Source of the DNA: Devosia pacifica | GTDB lineage: Bacteria; Pseudomonadota; Alphaproteobacteria; Rhizobiales; Devosiaceae | Assembly: GCF_014652635.1 (NCBI RefSeq) | Contig: NZ_BMZE01000001.1 | Location: 1,388,166-1,422,402, forward strand | Reading direction: 5' to 3' | DNA length: 34,237 nt | Part shown: positions 22,696 through 31,128 of the stretch, in pieces | How positions within the stretch are numbered: position 1 is the first letter of the stretch | Layout: every line of letters starts with the position of its first letter | Program-made: the position numbers and the translations under genes | The notes under the pieces: generated by a model | The model's input: the letters and a program-made list of their open reading frames with translations, nothing else | Told to the model about the DNA's origin: nothing | Databases searched by the model: none

Positions 22696-23004
22696 ATGAA
22701 TTGGGCGAAGCGAACTGCGCAAAGCACCCTCGGCGATATCGTCCAGCCGTTCCACCCGCTGTCTGTCCGGTCAATTCAAAGTCTTCTTGTCGATGCGCTG
22801 CGTACGGCAGCAGCCATGCCAAGCGACCAGGCCATCCTCATTGAAGACTGGGAGGCGATGGCCAGCCGTCTTTTATCGCCGATGGATGGCCATATCGATC
22901 CTGAATATATCGAGGGGTTACACTCTCGCATAACCGGCGCTCTCATAGCCTCGCAGGGACGGCCCGAAGAGGTCGTTGAGCGGAAGTCTGTGTTGGCCAA
23001 ATAG
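22696..23004 (+). CDS. hypothetical 102-residue protein after dinB
   Basis: Begins MNWAKRTAQSTLGDIVQPFH. It is mixed alpha-helical (SIQSLLVDALRTAAAM; LIEDWEAMASRLLS) and ends with a basic KSVLAK. No cysteine cluster, signal or membrane segment. GGAGGG lies six bases before the ATG at 22696, which is chosen over a TTG at 22654. It is 116 bases past dinB and may be co-transcribed. No family is recognised. Confidence 0.55.
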   Translation: MNWAKRTAQSTLGDIVQPFHPLSVRSIQSLLVDALRTAAAMPSDQAILIEDWEAMASRLLSPMDGHIDPEYIEGLHSRITGALIASQGRPEEVVERKSVLAK

Positions 23005-23147
23005 GCCAGACACCCCTGCCCGAATTAGGGACACAGACGCTTCATCAAGAACTTGCCTTGGCGCTTCAAAAGACGGAAGGCAGGCTACGCCGGACGCCTA
23101 AGCGCAGAACTGTTGCGTCCGATCTCAATTCCGTGCCGCGCTCTCAC

Positions 23148-25238
23148 TCACCACATGCTGCGCATCTTTGCCGCGACATCAACACGTGTGGGCTGGGACG
23201 GCAGAAGGTCGGATCGAACCGGTGTGACCGGAGGCCACAAGACGTCATCGAACAGATGGGTCATGGCGCGCGGGATAAAGCGAGTGCGTTGAGCATAGAG
23301 ATGCCTGTCGCCATAGCGCGACTGCTGGGTCACATAAAACTTTTGCGGCACAAGCAGGTGCAGCTCGTCCTTGGCGCGGGTCATGGCGACATAGAGCAGC
23401 CGACGCTCTTCTTCGAGCTCTTCGGTTGTTCCCGCGCCGAGGTCTGAGGGAATGCAGCCATCGACCACATTGAGAACATGCACCGACTTCCACTCCTGAC
23501 CCTTGGCCGAGTGAATGGTCGACAAGATGAGGTAATCCTCATCGCGAAGCGGTACGCCCGGCTGGTCACTGGTGGCATCAGGGGGATCGAGGGTAAGTTC
23601 GGTCAGGAAGCGATCCCGGCTCGGATATCCGCTTGCGATTTGTTCGAGCTGAATGATGTCGGCAGTGCGAATGTGAGCGTCTTCATATCCGGCTTCCAAC
23701 AGCGGCTCATGCCACTGGCGAACATAAGAGAGTTCGAGCGGCCAGGAGATGTTCCGTCCCGATAATCGACCAAACAGCGTGACGAGATCGGTCCAGTGCT
23801 GCCCGGCCCTGGCAGGCGCCGGCACCTCTGACAGAGCCCACACGGGGTCCGAACTTGTGTCCAGAGCATCAAGAATCCGTCCCGCCGTGCCTGGGCCGAT
23901 GCCGGGCATCAATTGCAGCACCCGGAACCCGGCCACGCGATCGCGCGGGTTTTCCACCCAGCGCAAGACACTCAGCATGTCCTTGATGTGGGCGGCGTCC
24001 AGAAACTTCAGCCCGCCGAATTTGACGAAAGGAATGTTGCGACGCGTCAGTTCGATCTCAAGTGGACCCGAATGGCTCGACGTCCGGAACAACACAGCCT
24101 GCTCCATGAGGGGTGTGCCGGCCTCCCGCGCCTCGAGGATCGATGTGGCGATATACCCGACCTGATCGGACCCATCCTTGACGGTCACCAGCTGAGGCTT
24201 GGCTTCCGACTTTCGCTCGGACCAAAGGTTCTTGGTGAAGCGCTCGGTCGCCTTCTCGATGACAGCGTTGGCTGCGGCGAGGATGGGCTGGGTCGAGCGA
24301 TAGTTGCGATCGAGCGTGACGATCTCGGCGTTGGGCGAAAACGATGCCGGGAAATCCAGAATGTTGCGGACGGTGGCGGCTCGAAACGAATAGATCGACT
24401 GGGCATCGTCACCCACCACGGTGAGCCCCTGCCCGCTCGGACGGATGGCCAGGAGGATCGCGGACTGGAGCCGGTTTGTGTCCTGATATTCATCGACAAG
24501 GATATGATCGAACATATCGGACACGGCCAAGGCGATGGCCGGCTCATCCATCATCGCCCCCCAGTAGAGCAGGAGATCGTCGTAATCGAGGACGTTCTGG
24601 GCTTGCTTGGCGGCGACATAGGCGCCGAACAGGCTCCTGAGTTCGGCGCCCCACATGGCGCACCACGGGAATGTCTTTTCAAGCATCTCATCGAGATCGG
24701 CCTGAGCATTGACGACCCGCGAGTAGATCGACAGGCACGTGCCCTTGGTCGGAAACCGGGACGCAGTTTCGCTCAGCCTGAGTTCGTGCCTCACAAGATT
24801 CATTAGATCGGCGGCGTCTTCTCGATCATGGATGGTGAACGCGGGGTCGAGACCGATCTGGTGAGCATATTCGCGCAGCAGCCGGGCGCCGATACCATGG
24901 AAAGTACCCGCCCAGGTCAGCGCATCGGTTACGGCGCCCGATCCCACACCAAGCACGCGCGCGGCAATACGTTCTACGCGTCGGCTCATCTCCGTCGCTG
25001 CACGGCGTGAGAAGGTCAAAAGCAACATGCGCCGGGGATCGGCGCCGTTGACCATCAGATGCGCAACACGGTGGGCCAAAGTGTTCGTCTTCCCGGACCC
25101 CGCACCAGCGATCACCAGTAGTGGGCCGGGTGCAGAGCCCCCTACCCCGTGCACCACTGCCCGACGCTGATTGGCGTTGAGCGCGTCGAGATAGGTCGTG
25201 TCGGCGGCGGCGAATCGATCACTGGAAAGCATGGCCAA
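23148..25238 (-). CDS. UvrD/Rep/PcrA-family superfamily 1 DNA helicase
   Basis: A 696-residue SF1A helicase. Ordered motifs: Walker A AGAGSGKTNT (about 43-52), GTFHGIGARLL, Walker B VDEYQDTN, GDDAQSIYSFRAA, DRNYRSTQPIL, TIHSAKGQEW and YVAMTRAKDEL. ATP-driven 3'-to-5' unwinding in repair or replication restart is the family role. An extra ATG two codons in (25232) is an alternative start. It converges on the post-dinB gene. No SOS box was found in the 300 bases upstream, so damage control is not shown. It may be an accessory paralogue of chromosomal uvrD. Confidence 0.93.
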   Translation of the reverse strand: MAMLSSDRFAAADTTYLDALNANQRRAVVHGVGGSAPGPLLVIAGAGSGKTNTLAHRVAHLMVNGADPRRMLLLTFSRRAATEMSRRVERIAARVLGVGSGAVTDALTWAGTFHGIGARLLREYAHQIGLDPAFTIHDREDAADLMNLVRHELRLSETASRFPTKGTCLSIYSRVVNAQADLDEMLEKTFPWCAMWGAELRSLFGAYVAAKQAQNVLDYDDLLLYWGAMMDEPAIALAVSDMFDHILVDEYQDTNRLQSAILLAIRPSGQGLTVVGDDAQSIYSFRAATVRNILDFPASFSPNAEIVTLDRNYRSTQPILAAANAVIEKATERFTKNLWSERKSEAKPQLVTVKDGSDQVGYIATSILEAREAGTPLMEQAVLFRTSSHSGPLEIELTRRNIPFVKFGGLKFLDAAHIKDMLSVLRWVENPRDRVAGFRVLQLMPGIGPGTAGRILDALDTSSDPVWALSEVPAPARAGQHWTDLVTLFGRLSGRNISWPLELSYVRQWHEPLLEAGYEDAHIRTADIIQLEQIASGYPSRDRFLTELTLDPPDATSDQPGVPLRDEDYLILSTIHSAKGQEWKSVHVLNVVDGCIPSDLGAGTTEELEEERRLLYVAMTRAKDELHLLVPQKFYVTQQSRYGDRHLYAQRTRFIPRAMTHLFDDVLWPPVTPVRSDLLPSQPTRVDVAAKMRSMW

Positions 25239-25563
25239 TGGAACCGCATTCCCGTTTTGTTCGCAAGGGGACTGCGGTTACCGCGATGCAGCACCACTCG
25301 ATGTTCAATAGTACCGATTGTCATGGCCGGCTGCAGGCAGCCCTTTCATAACCAAAAAGTCAGGGGTAAGCGGCCAGCCGGCTGACAACGCCATTGCGGA
25401 CATTCACGGAGGAAAAAACAGGCCCCGAAAGAGGTCGTTCCAAACACTATACAGATGTCAGCGGTGCGGCCAAATTTGGTCGTTCAAACTGTGCTAACAA
25501 TCTACTAAAGGCTTAGGTTGCGAGGCAGTCGCGACCGTCGTACTTCGGAGAAGTAGGCGAGCA
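25239..25563. other. gene-free region between helicase and DUF3800 gene
   Basis: No gene is supported in these 325 bases. A diverged copy of the alphaproteobacterial intergenic repeat lies near 25389-25409 (CGCCATTGCGGACATTCAC). Promoters for the helicase and DUF3800 genes must lie here but I see no clear boxes. Confidence 0.4.
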
Positions 25564-26454
25564 ATGGATCTTTCGGCGTACTTCGATGACTCAGGCAGCG
25601 ATACTGGTAAACGCGATCTTGTATTCGCGGGCCTAGTTAATCGCGACGATGCTTGGGAGCAATTCAGCTTGGAGTGGAGCGCAGCGCTGGCCAGACCCCC
25701 TGCAATCTTGCACTTAAAGATGGTCGAGGCAAACGGTCTGCGTGGTCAGTTCGCTGGCTGGTCCCGAGACGATCGCGACCAAAAACTGCAGGACTTGGCC
25801 GAGATTCTCACACGCTTTCGCCCCCCGTGGACGTTTGATATTTCGATCAGCCGGACAGAATACGAAAAACACGTATCCCCGGCTACGCCAAGGGGCCTTT
25901 CCACGCCCCATTTTGCTGCCACCTTCGGAGCGGTCTCGGGAGTCGTACGCCACTTGGCGAGCGAGAGAATCGTCACGCCGGTCAGGTTTGTATTTGATGA
26001 GCAGAACGGAGTGAACCAAGACGTCGCACTCTTTTTCGACTATATGTTGGAAAACCTAGATTCCGTCTCGCGTGGGCTGATCAAAATGCCCATCGGCTAC
26101 GGCGACGATATGCGTGATCTGCCGCTGCAAGCAGCGGACATGTTAGCTTGGCACATTCGCCGCCAAAGCGAGGGTATTACCGACCAAGTGGTATTGCGCC
26201 GAGCTGAGTACATCCGCTCAGACACCCATGTCACTTCGCGGGTGCCACCGGAAATGCTTGTTCGTTGGGGTGCTGCTTTCTCTCAGGTGCTGCCTATCCT
26301 GCAAGCGCTCAAGTCGAAGGGAGAGTGGCAGCGTTTTAGAACGGTAGCGCAACAGGCGAAGCGCGGTGGCTTTAGGCCGCCCCACGGTGATGACTCCCTC
26401 AATGCACTTGCCAACATTCGGGCGGCTTGGGACAAGTTTCAAGATGAGCGTTAG
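25564..26454 (+). CDS. DUF3800-family protein, predicted nuclease-fold
   Basis: A 296-residue protein with DUF3800 hallmarks: an N-terminal AYFDDSGSD with acidic residues, a central FVFDEQNG and the late LPLQAADMLAWHIRR. The family is widespread on mobile elements and in defence islands and is thought to have an RNase H-like nuclease fold using these acids. The C-terminal 60 residues are basic, possibly for nucleic acid contact. It is a single gene, 119 bases before an oppositely oriented agmatinase gene. Adjacency to the GTPase system suggests a defence island, but no direct link is shown. Confidence 0.85.
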   Translation: MDLSAYFDDSGSDTGKRDLVFAGLVNRDDAWEQFSLEWSAALARPPAILHLKMVEANGLRGQFAGWSRDDRDQKLQDLAEILTRFRPPWTFDISISRTEYEKHVSPATPRGLSTPHFAATFGAVSGVVRHLASERIVTPVRFVFDEQNGVNQDVALFFDYMLENLDSVSRGLIKMPIGYGDDMRDLPLQAADMLAWHIRRQSEGITDQVVLRRAEYIRSDTHVTSRVPPEMLVRWGAAFSQVLPILQALKSKGEWQRFRTVAQQAKRGGFRPPHGDDSLNALANIRAAWDKFQDER

Positions 26455-26573
26455 CGATACCGGCCAATCCGCTGCCGCTTGGCGACGCTGAATTCGGCGA
26501 TCATGACACATCTATTTTTGGCTGCGCGCTGAAAACCTGCCCGTCTGCTTCCCACACCACTGCCGCTAGTCCT

Positions 26574-27485
26574 CTAGCGCTGACGGAAGATTGAACCGAT
26601 CGTATTGGCTAGGATACGGGAAGCGGTAAGAGCCGATAGCCCGTCGAGATCGGCTGGCGGGAGTAACTCTACCAAGTCCATTCCGACAATGTGTCCTCGT
26701 GTCGTGGCTCCGGCAATCAGGTCAATTGTTTGGGTGTAGCTGAGGCCACCAGGGGTTCGTGCGGCAACGCCGGGCATTATACTGGGATCGAGTCCATCAC
26801 AGTCTAAAGTTATAACAATCTGAGCTCCGTCTGGAAGATGGCGTAATGCTGCCTCGACGCCTTGGTAATGGATTTCACGGGCGGTAACGATCTTGCTGCC
26901 ATAGGCAATCGCCGCGTCGACGTCGGCCTTCTTCGCACTGCCCACGCTCCTGATACCAACCTGCACAATGCCTGCAACATGAGGCATTTCGCTCGCTCGT
27001 CGCATCGGGCTGGAGAAGCCGTACCGTTCGCCGTGCAGTTCATCACGCCAATCGATGTGGGCGTCGATCTGGAGGATCCAGATCGGGCCATTGTTACCAA
27101 AAGCCGCGAAGAACGGGATCGGCACCGAATCATCGCCTCCCATAAGAATAGGGACAGCATTTTGGGATAGGGCCTCGCGCGTCCGTTGCTCGATCCGGGC
27201 GCGGTTGCCTAGGCTCTCACCCATCACAGTTTCAATGTCGCCCCAGTCTGCACAGGAAATCGGGTTGCCATCAAACAAGGGACGGCCAAGATCAAAATCC
27301 CAATGCTCCACCAGGGCTGCATCTTCTTGACTTGCAGCTCGGATCGCAGCTGCTGCCAACGCATGCCCGCTGCTGTCCTGATCGGGGTAGGTGGTGCAGT
27401 GGCCAACACCGATAATCGCCACTCGACGATGATCCTGCTGTTGGAATTGGCTTGGAAGGTTGAGGAACGTTGTCGGAGGTATCAT
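26574..27485 (-). CDS. agmatinase/ureohydrolase-family protein
   Basis: A 303-residue ureohydrolase. Metal-binding motifs are ILQIDAHIDWRD (DAHxD) and ITLDCDGLDPSIMPG (DxDxxDP); the C-terminal GMDLVELLPPADLDGLS supports the fold. The first motif reads MGGDDSVPIP, where arginases and agmatinases usually have GGDHS, so one manganese ligand is Asp instead of His. The family hydrolyses guanidino compounds to urea; agmatine is the leading guess for the substrate. Some family subgroups may carry this change. It diverges from the phosphoesterase gene of the GTPase operon. Confidence 0.87.
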   Translation of the reverse strand: MIPPTTFLNLPSQFQQQDHRRVAIIGVGHCTTYPDQDSSGHALAAAAIRAASQEDAALVEHWDFDLGRPLFDGNPISCADWGDIETVMGESLGNRARIEQRTREALSQNAVPILMGGDDSVPIPFFAAFGNNGPIWILQIDAHIDWRDELHGERYGFSSPMRRASEMPHVAGIVQVGIRSVGSAKKADVDAAIAYGSKIVTAREIHYQGVEAALRHLPDGAQIVITLDCDGLDPSIMPGVAARTPGGLSYTQTIDLIAGATTRGHIVGMDLVELLPPADLDGLSALTASRILANTIGSIFRQR

Positions 27486-27550
27486 GGGATCTCAGGCTCT
27501 TGATGTCGATGACTGCTCAGCCCAGCTTGGCACTAAAAGCTGACTGTCGA

Positions 27551-27572
27551 CTTTCCACCCCACCTCGGTCAA
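27551..27572. repeat. dispersed 22-bp intergenic repeat, copy C
   Basis: Begins CTTTCCACCCC and ends TCGGTCAA; same family as copies at 15425-15446 and 18021-18042. Confidence 0.55.
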
Positions 27573-27627
27573 CCGTGCGGGGACCCCGTCATTGGCACAA
27601 CGTCGACATCGGGGCCGATAGCGGACG

Positions 27628-27661
27628 GTCGGCTTCTGATGATAGGCTGTCAGAAGCCGAC
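27628..27661. repeat. 12-bp inverted repeat before the GTPase operon
   Basis: Perfect arms GTCGGCTTCTGA (27628-27639) and TCAGAAGCCGAC (27650-27661) with a 10-base loop. It lies between divergent genes, 142 bases before the agmatinase start and about 124 before the phosphoesterase start, so it is more likely an operator or structured leader than a terminator. Confidence 0.7.
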
Positions 27662-27784
27662 ATCCACATGGCCATGCCGACGACTTATTTTGGGTCGGCG
27701 GCAAACCAGTAACTTGAGGCTGCGCTTTATAACGAAACAAGTCGTATGTTAGGAAGCAACTAATCAAAAGCGGTGATTCAGAAC

Positions 27785-29059
27785 ATGTTGCTACTGCACC
27801 TCTCGGACATACATTTCAGGGCTGGACAGATCGGCACTGCGATGGATCCAAACGGGCATCTTCGCAGCGAACTGCTCAGGGATGCACAGGTGCAGTGTCA
27901 GCGGATTGGCCGGGCCCCGGATGCGGTACTTGTATCAGGTGACATCGCCTTCGCTGGGGCCAAGGCTGAGTTTGAATATGCTACCGACTGGCTCAAAACG
28001 CTTTGTGGAGCCTGCGGAACAACCCTGGGCTCCGTATTTGTCATTCCTGGGAACCACGACGTCGTTCGATCAGTTGCGAGCAAGCCCGTCGTCCAATCAC
28101 TGCATCAAAGCATCAAGGCAGCGCAGCCAATTGCGTTGAATGGGATAATTAGTGGGCTTCTCTCAGACGAGGACGCCAAGTCCGCGCTATACGAGGCGCT
28201 AGGGCCTTACAATACCTTCGCGGGTCAGTTCTTTTGCGACCTGCTTCCACCAGAACGAACACGGGCAACAAGGGACCTCTATTTCCAAGACGGCTCGATA
28301 CTTCGCATGACGGGCTTGAACTCTGCCTTCGTCTCCAGCGCTTCGGATACTCCGGGAAGTCTATTTGTCGATCCGGCATCATTTCAGCTCGAACGATTGC
28401 CTGGTGTTGAACACTTGGTCTTGTGTCACCATCCTTATAGCTGGCTTGGCAACGGCAAAGCCTTGAGCGATTTTCTGCACGACGTCGCAAGGGTCCATTT
28501 GTTCGGCCATGAGCATACGAATCGGATTTTGCCGGCGCGGGACTTCGTAAGTGTCGCTGCTGGGGCCGCTCACCCTGACCACGAGGAACCCAATTGGGAA
28601 CCCGGCTACAATCTGCTCGAGCTTGAGGTCGAAGGGGTCGGAACTGATAGATACTTGACCGTGGCGGTGCACGTTCGGGTGTGGCAGGCTAACCCGGGTC
28701 AATTCATTGCGAAGCAGGATCGAGGCGCGGATGCGTTCCAGAGCCGGATTGCGCTCTCACCATGGATCAAGCCAGAAAATACGGTTGTTGCCCAGCCAGC
28801 CGCGGCCGAAAGCACCCAAGCAGATGCAGCGGCACCAGAGGAAGGAGCCGACCCAATGGACAGTCTCCGAGATATTAGTGTGCGCTTCTTCAGACTAACG
28901 GTCAGTCAGAGGTCGGCTATAGCGGGGAAGTTGAATCTGATTGAGGATGAAGATGCAAACCAGCCGGATTTCGAAAGATCCCGAAGGGTCTTCCTTCGCG
29001 CCCGCGAACGGAACTTGGTGGAGGCACTAGACAGAGAAGTTAGTGCTGCTGGACAATAA
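27785..29059 (+). CDS. calcineurin-like metallophosphoesterase with C-terminal helical adaptor
   Basis: A 424-residue protein (from the ATG; a GTG at 27773 adds four residues). The N-terminal two thirds hold the full metal set: LSDIHF, VSGDIAFAG, IPGNHDVV, CHHPYSW and FGHEHTNRI. Such enzymes cleave phosphomono- or diesters, including nucleic acids and nucleotides. A Pro/Ala/Gln-rich linker (AQPAAAESTQADAAAPEEG) leads to a 65-residue helical tail (RDISVRFFRLTVSQRSAIAG) that looks like a protein-interaction module. It begins the GTPase operon, 24 bases before the GASH-like gene, and is the best candidate for its effector enzyme. Confidence 0.88.
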   Translation: MLLLHLSDIHFRAGQIGTAMDPNGHLRSELLRDAQVQCQRIGRAPDAVLVSGDIAFAGAKAEFEYATDWLKTLCGACGTTLGSVFVIPGNHDVVRSVASKPVVQSLHQSIKAAQPIALNGIISGLLSDEDAKSALYEALGPYNTFAGQFFCDLLPPERTRATRDLYFQDGSILRMTGLNSAFVSSASDTPGSLFVDPASFQLERLPGVEHLVLCHHPYSWLGNGKALSDFLHDVARVHLFGHEHTNRILPARDFVSVAAGAAHPDHEEPNWEPGYNLLELEVEGVGTDRYLTVAVHVRVWQANPGQFIAKQDRGADAFQSRIALSPWIKPENTVVAQPAAAESTQADAAAPEEGADPMDSLRDISVRFFRLTVSQRSAIAGKLNLIEDEDANQPDFERSRRVFLRARERNLVEALDREVSAAGQ

Positions 29060-29083
29060 CTTAGTATCAAAGGGTCAGAGAAA

Positions 29084-30166
29084 TTGGCAACTTACAATCT
29101 CGCAGATAGCTACCGGCAGGCTGGGCTTACCCCCGGTCCAGAGATCCTGGCACTTCGGCAGGCGCCGTTCGATCAACTGGTGAGCGAATCTAAGGGCATG
29201 AAGAGCGTGGATTTGGTTCGCCTTTATTTTGGGCAGACCGTCAGCGCCGAGTTTACGGCCCAGTTCTCGGGGGCCTTCCAAGGCAGTGATGCTTCGTTCT
29301 CTGTGATGGATAATCAGCGAGAACTGTCTGTCTTGGCCGCTTGTATGCTTGATACGCTGATAAGTGGCGGTGACGTACTGTGTGCCTACGCCGTTTTGAC
29401 GATGGCTGCAGCAGGTGCCCGTACACCTACTGTCCGCGCAGACCTACTCGTGATTGCTGATCATAAACTCAAGGAACTGGCGATCTCTGCCCGATCCCGC
29501 AATCTCGTTGGCGTTAATACCATTAAGCTGCCCACGAAAAGCAAAGTACCTGCGGAGGGCACCGCATTGGGTCAAAGTGGTGACTGGGCCAAAGCGGGCG
29601 AACTTCTTGGCAAGGTCAGTGACGAAGGAACTGAGGCCGTCAAGAACCTAGCAAACCAGGTGGCATCGGTTCTGAGGCCCGCCTTGGACGAGATCGCGGA
29701 CCTGCGGGAAGAGACAAGCATTTTGTGGTGGCATATTGGCGGGTGGAGCCGTCAGTTCGATCGCCCGTTTGCCGAGTTTGATCAGGCGAGCGGTGCCGTC
29801 CTCGCGGCACTCGATGTATCGCGGTTGACAAGAACGCTGATCGGCCCGGTTGCGGCAATCACTCTGATACACTCCACCTTTTCGGCCGGAAAGAAGATCA
29901 AGGGCAGCAAGGTTAGCTTGTCCACCGTGGTGGAAGGGATCGGCTTTGAAAACGTGGCGAAGCTTTCCGTTCCAGAAACTATCGCCGATTACCTCGATAT
30001 GTGCCCTGTGCTAGCTGCATTTTCCAAGTGTGGTGAGATAGGTTCCGGGACCAGCTGGCATGGTGCCTACACGAGAGCTACAGGTTTGAAGCCGGACATC
30101 GAGTTCAGCTTGAGCGACCTCGCGATGCAGGTGTACCGCGAACGCCAGTTTCTCTATGGCGCTTGA
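29084..30166 (+). CDS. GASH-like (GTPase-associated system helical) protein
   Basis: A 360-residue, mainly helical protein with a TTG start (MATYNLADSYRQAGLTPGPE). A distinctive central segment LREETSILWWHIGGWSRQFD and a C-terminal SDLAMQVYRERQFLYG fit my memory of the GTPase-associated-system helical family, which is found only with DO-GTPases and GAP1 proteins. No catalytic motif is visible, so an adaptor linking phosphoesterase and GTPases is likely. It lies 24 bases after the phosphoesterase and eight before the first GTPase. A search against the named family would confirm the identification. Confidence 0.72.
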   Translation: MATYNLADSYRQAGLTPGPEILALRQAPFDQLVSESKGMKSVDLVRLYFGQTVSAEFTAQFSGAFQGSDASFSVMDNQRELSVLAACMLDTLISGGDVLCAYAVLTMAAAGARTPTVRADLLVIADHKLKELAISARSRNLVGVNTIKLPTKSKVPAEGTALGQSGDWAKAGELLGKVSDEGTEAVKNLANQVASVLRPALDEIADLREETSILWWHIGGWSRQFDRPFAEFDQASGAVLAALDVSRLTRTLIGPVAAITLIHSTFSAGKKIKGSKVSLSTVVEGIGFENVAKLSVPETIADYLDMCPVLAAFSKCGEIGSGTSWHGAYTRATGLKPDIEFSLSDLAMQVYRERQFLYGA

Positions 30167-30174
30167 GGTAACTC

Positions 30175-31128
30175 ATGACCATTGATCAGGATACTGACGA
30201 CCTCACTGTTTATGGCGAAGAAGGGCATGGCGATGACGCTGCCGGACGTGTTGTCAGCGGTGCAGTCTCCCTTTCACCCGGTGGCACGCTGAACGAGGAA
30301 TCCCTCGAGCGGTTCCTACTCGGCAGACACGCGCAGATCGTCACCATTATTGGCGACAGAGATAGCGGTAAGAGCACCTTGATCAGCGCGATTTACGATC
30401 GGCTGCTTCGCGGGCCTTTCGCCGGCTTTTCGTTCGTCGCAAGTCGATCATTGATTGCATTCGAGAAGCGGCTGCACTCCGCACGGGTGGAGTCCGGAAG
30501 GAACCGCCCCGAAACGCCTCGGACCTCAAGGCAGGAAGGTCTGCTCCATTTTCACATTGCCCTCGCAGAAACCGAGAACCCTGATGGGCGCTTTGACATC
30601 ATGCTTTCGGACAGGGCAGGTGAAGTGTATCGCGAGGCGCGAGGCGATACGGCCCTGATCTCTCAGCTACCAGAGATCTTCAGAGCAGATCGCTTGGTCA
30701 TTCTGGTCGATGGTGGGCGTCTTGCCAGCCCGATCGAGCGATCAAACGCGGTCCAATCTGCTCGGCAGATGCTTCGGGCGCTCTTGGACAATGACGCCAT
30801 CGACTCCGAATCCAGGGTGCAGATCGTGATCACTAAGATGGATCTTCTGGACTCCACCCAGGATGAAGACCTAGGCGAGATAGTGGCCAACTTCGAAGCC
30901 AAGCTCCTGGCCGATTTCGGTCAACGGCTACCACACCTCCAGTGTATGCGCGTGTGCGCTCGCGATCCTGACGGCAAGCTTGATCCGGCTCTCGGCGTGG
31001 ATAGCCTACTTCATGATTGGTCTGTGTTAACGGAGAAGGTCGTGGTGCCTCACGTTCCCGAACTGAAGTTGACGTCCGAATTCGACCGTCTATTGCTGCG
31101 CATGCCAAAGGACATGATGAATGACTGA
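30175..31128 (+). CDS. P-loop GTPase 1 (DO-GTPase1-like)
   Basis: A 317-residue GTPase. The P-loop is GDRDSGKST (60-68); the second motif is MLSDRAGEVYREARGD, where D-R-A-G takes the place of DxxG; the guanine-recognition motif is VITKMDLLD (TKxD). A 50-residue acidic N-terminal extension (DQDTDDLTVYGEEGHGDDAA) precedes the domain. The family is one half of predicted double-GTPase systems. It ends with an eight-base overlap with GTPase 2 (ATGACTGA), which couples their synthesis and suggests a heterodimer. Confidence 0.82.
   Translation: MTIDQDTDDLTVYGEEGHGDDAAGRVVSGAVSLSPGGTLNEESLERFLLGRHAQIVTIIGDRDSGKSTLISAIYDRLLRGPFAGFSFVASRSLIAFEKRLHSARVESGRNRPETPRTSRQEGLLHFHIALAETENPDGRFDIMLSDRAGEVYREARGDTALISQLPEIFRADRLVILVDGGRLASPIERSNAVQSARQMLRALLDNDAIDSESRVQIVITKMDLLDSTQDEDLGEIVANFEAKLLADFGQRLPHLQCMRVCARDPDGKLDPALGVDSLLHDWSVLTEKVVVPHVPELKLTSEFDRLLLRMPKDMMND

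Noticed and set aside
25239..25563. SOS box upstream of the UvrD-like helicase
   Set aside because: Single GTTC half-sites are present (for example near 25258 and 25436), but none has the GTTC-N7-GTTC spacing.
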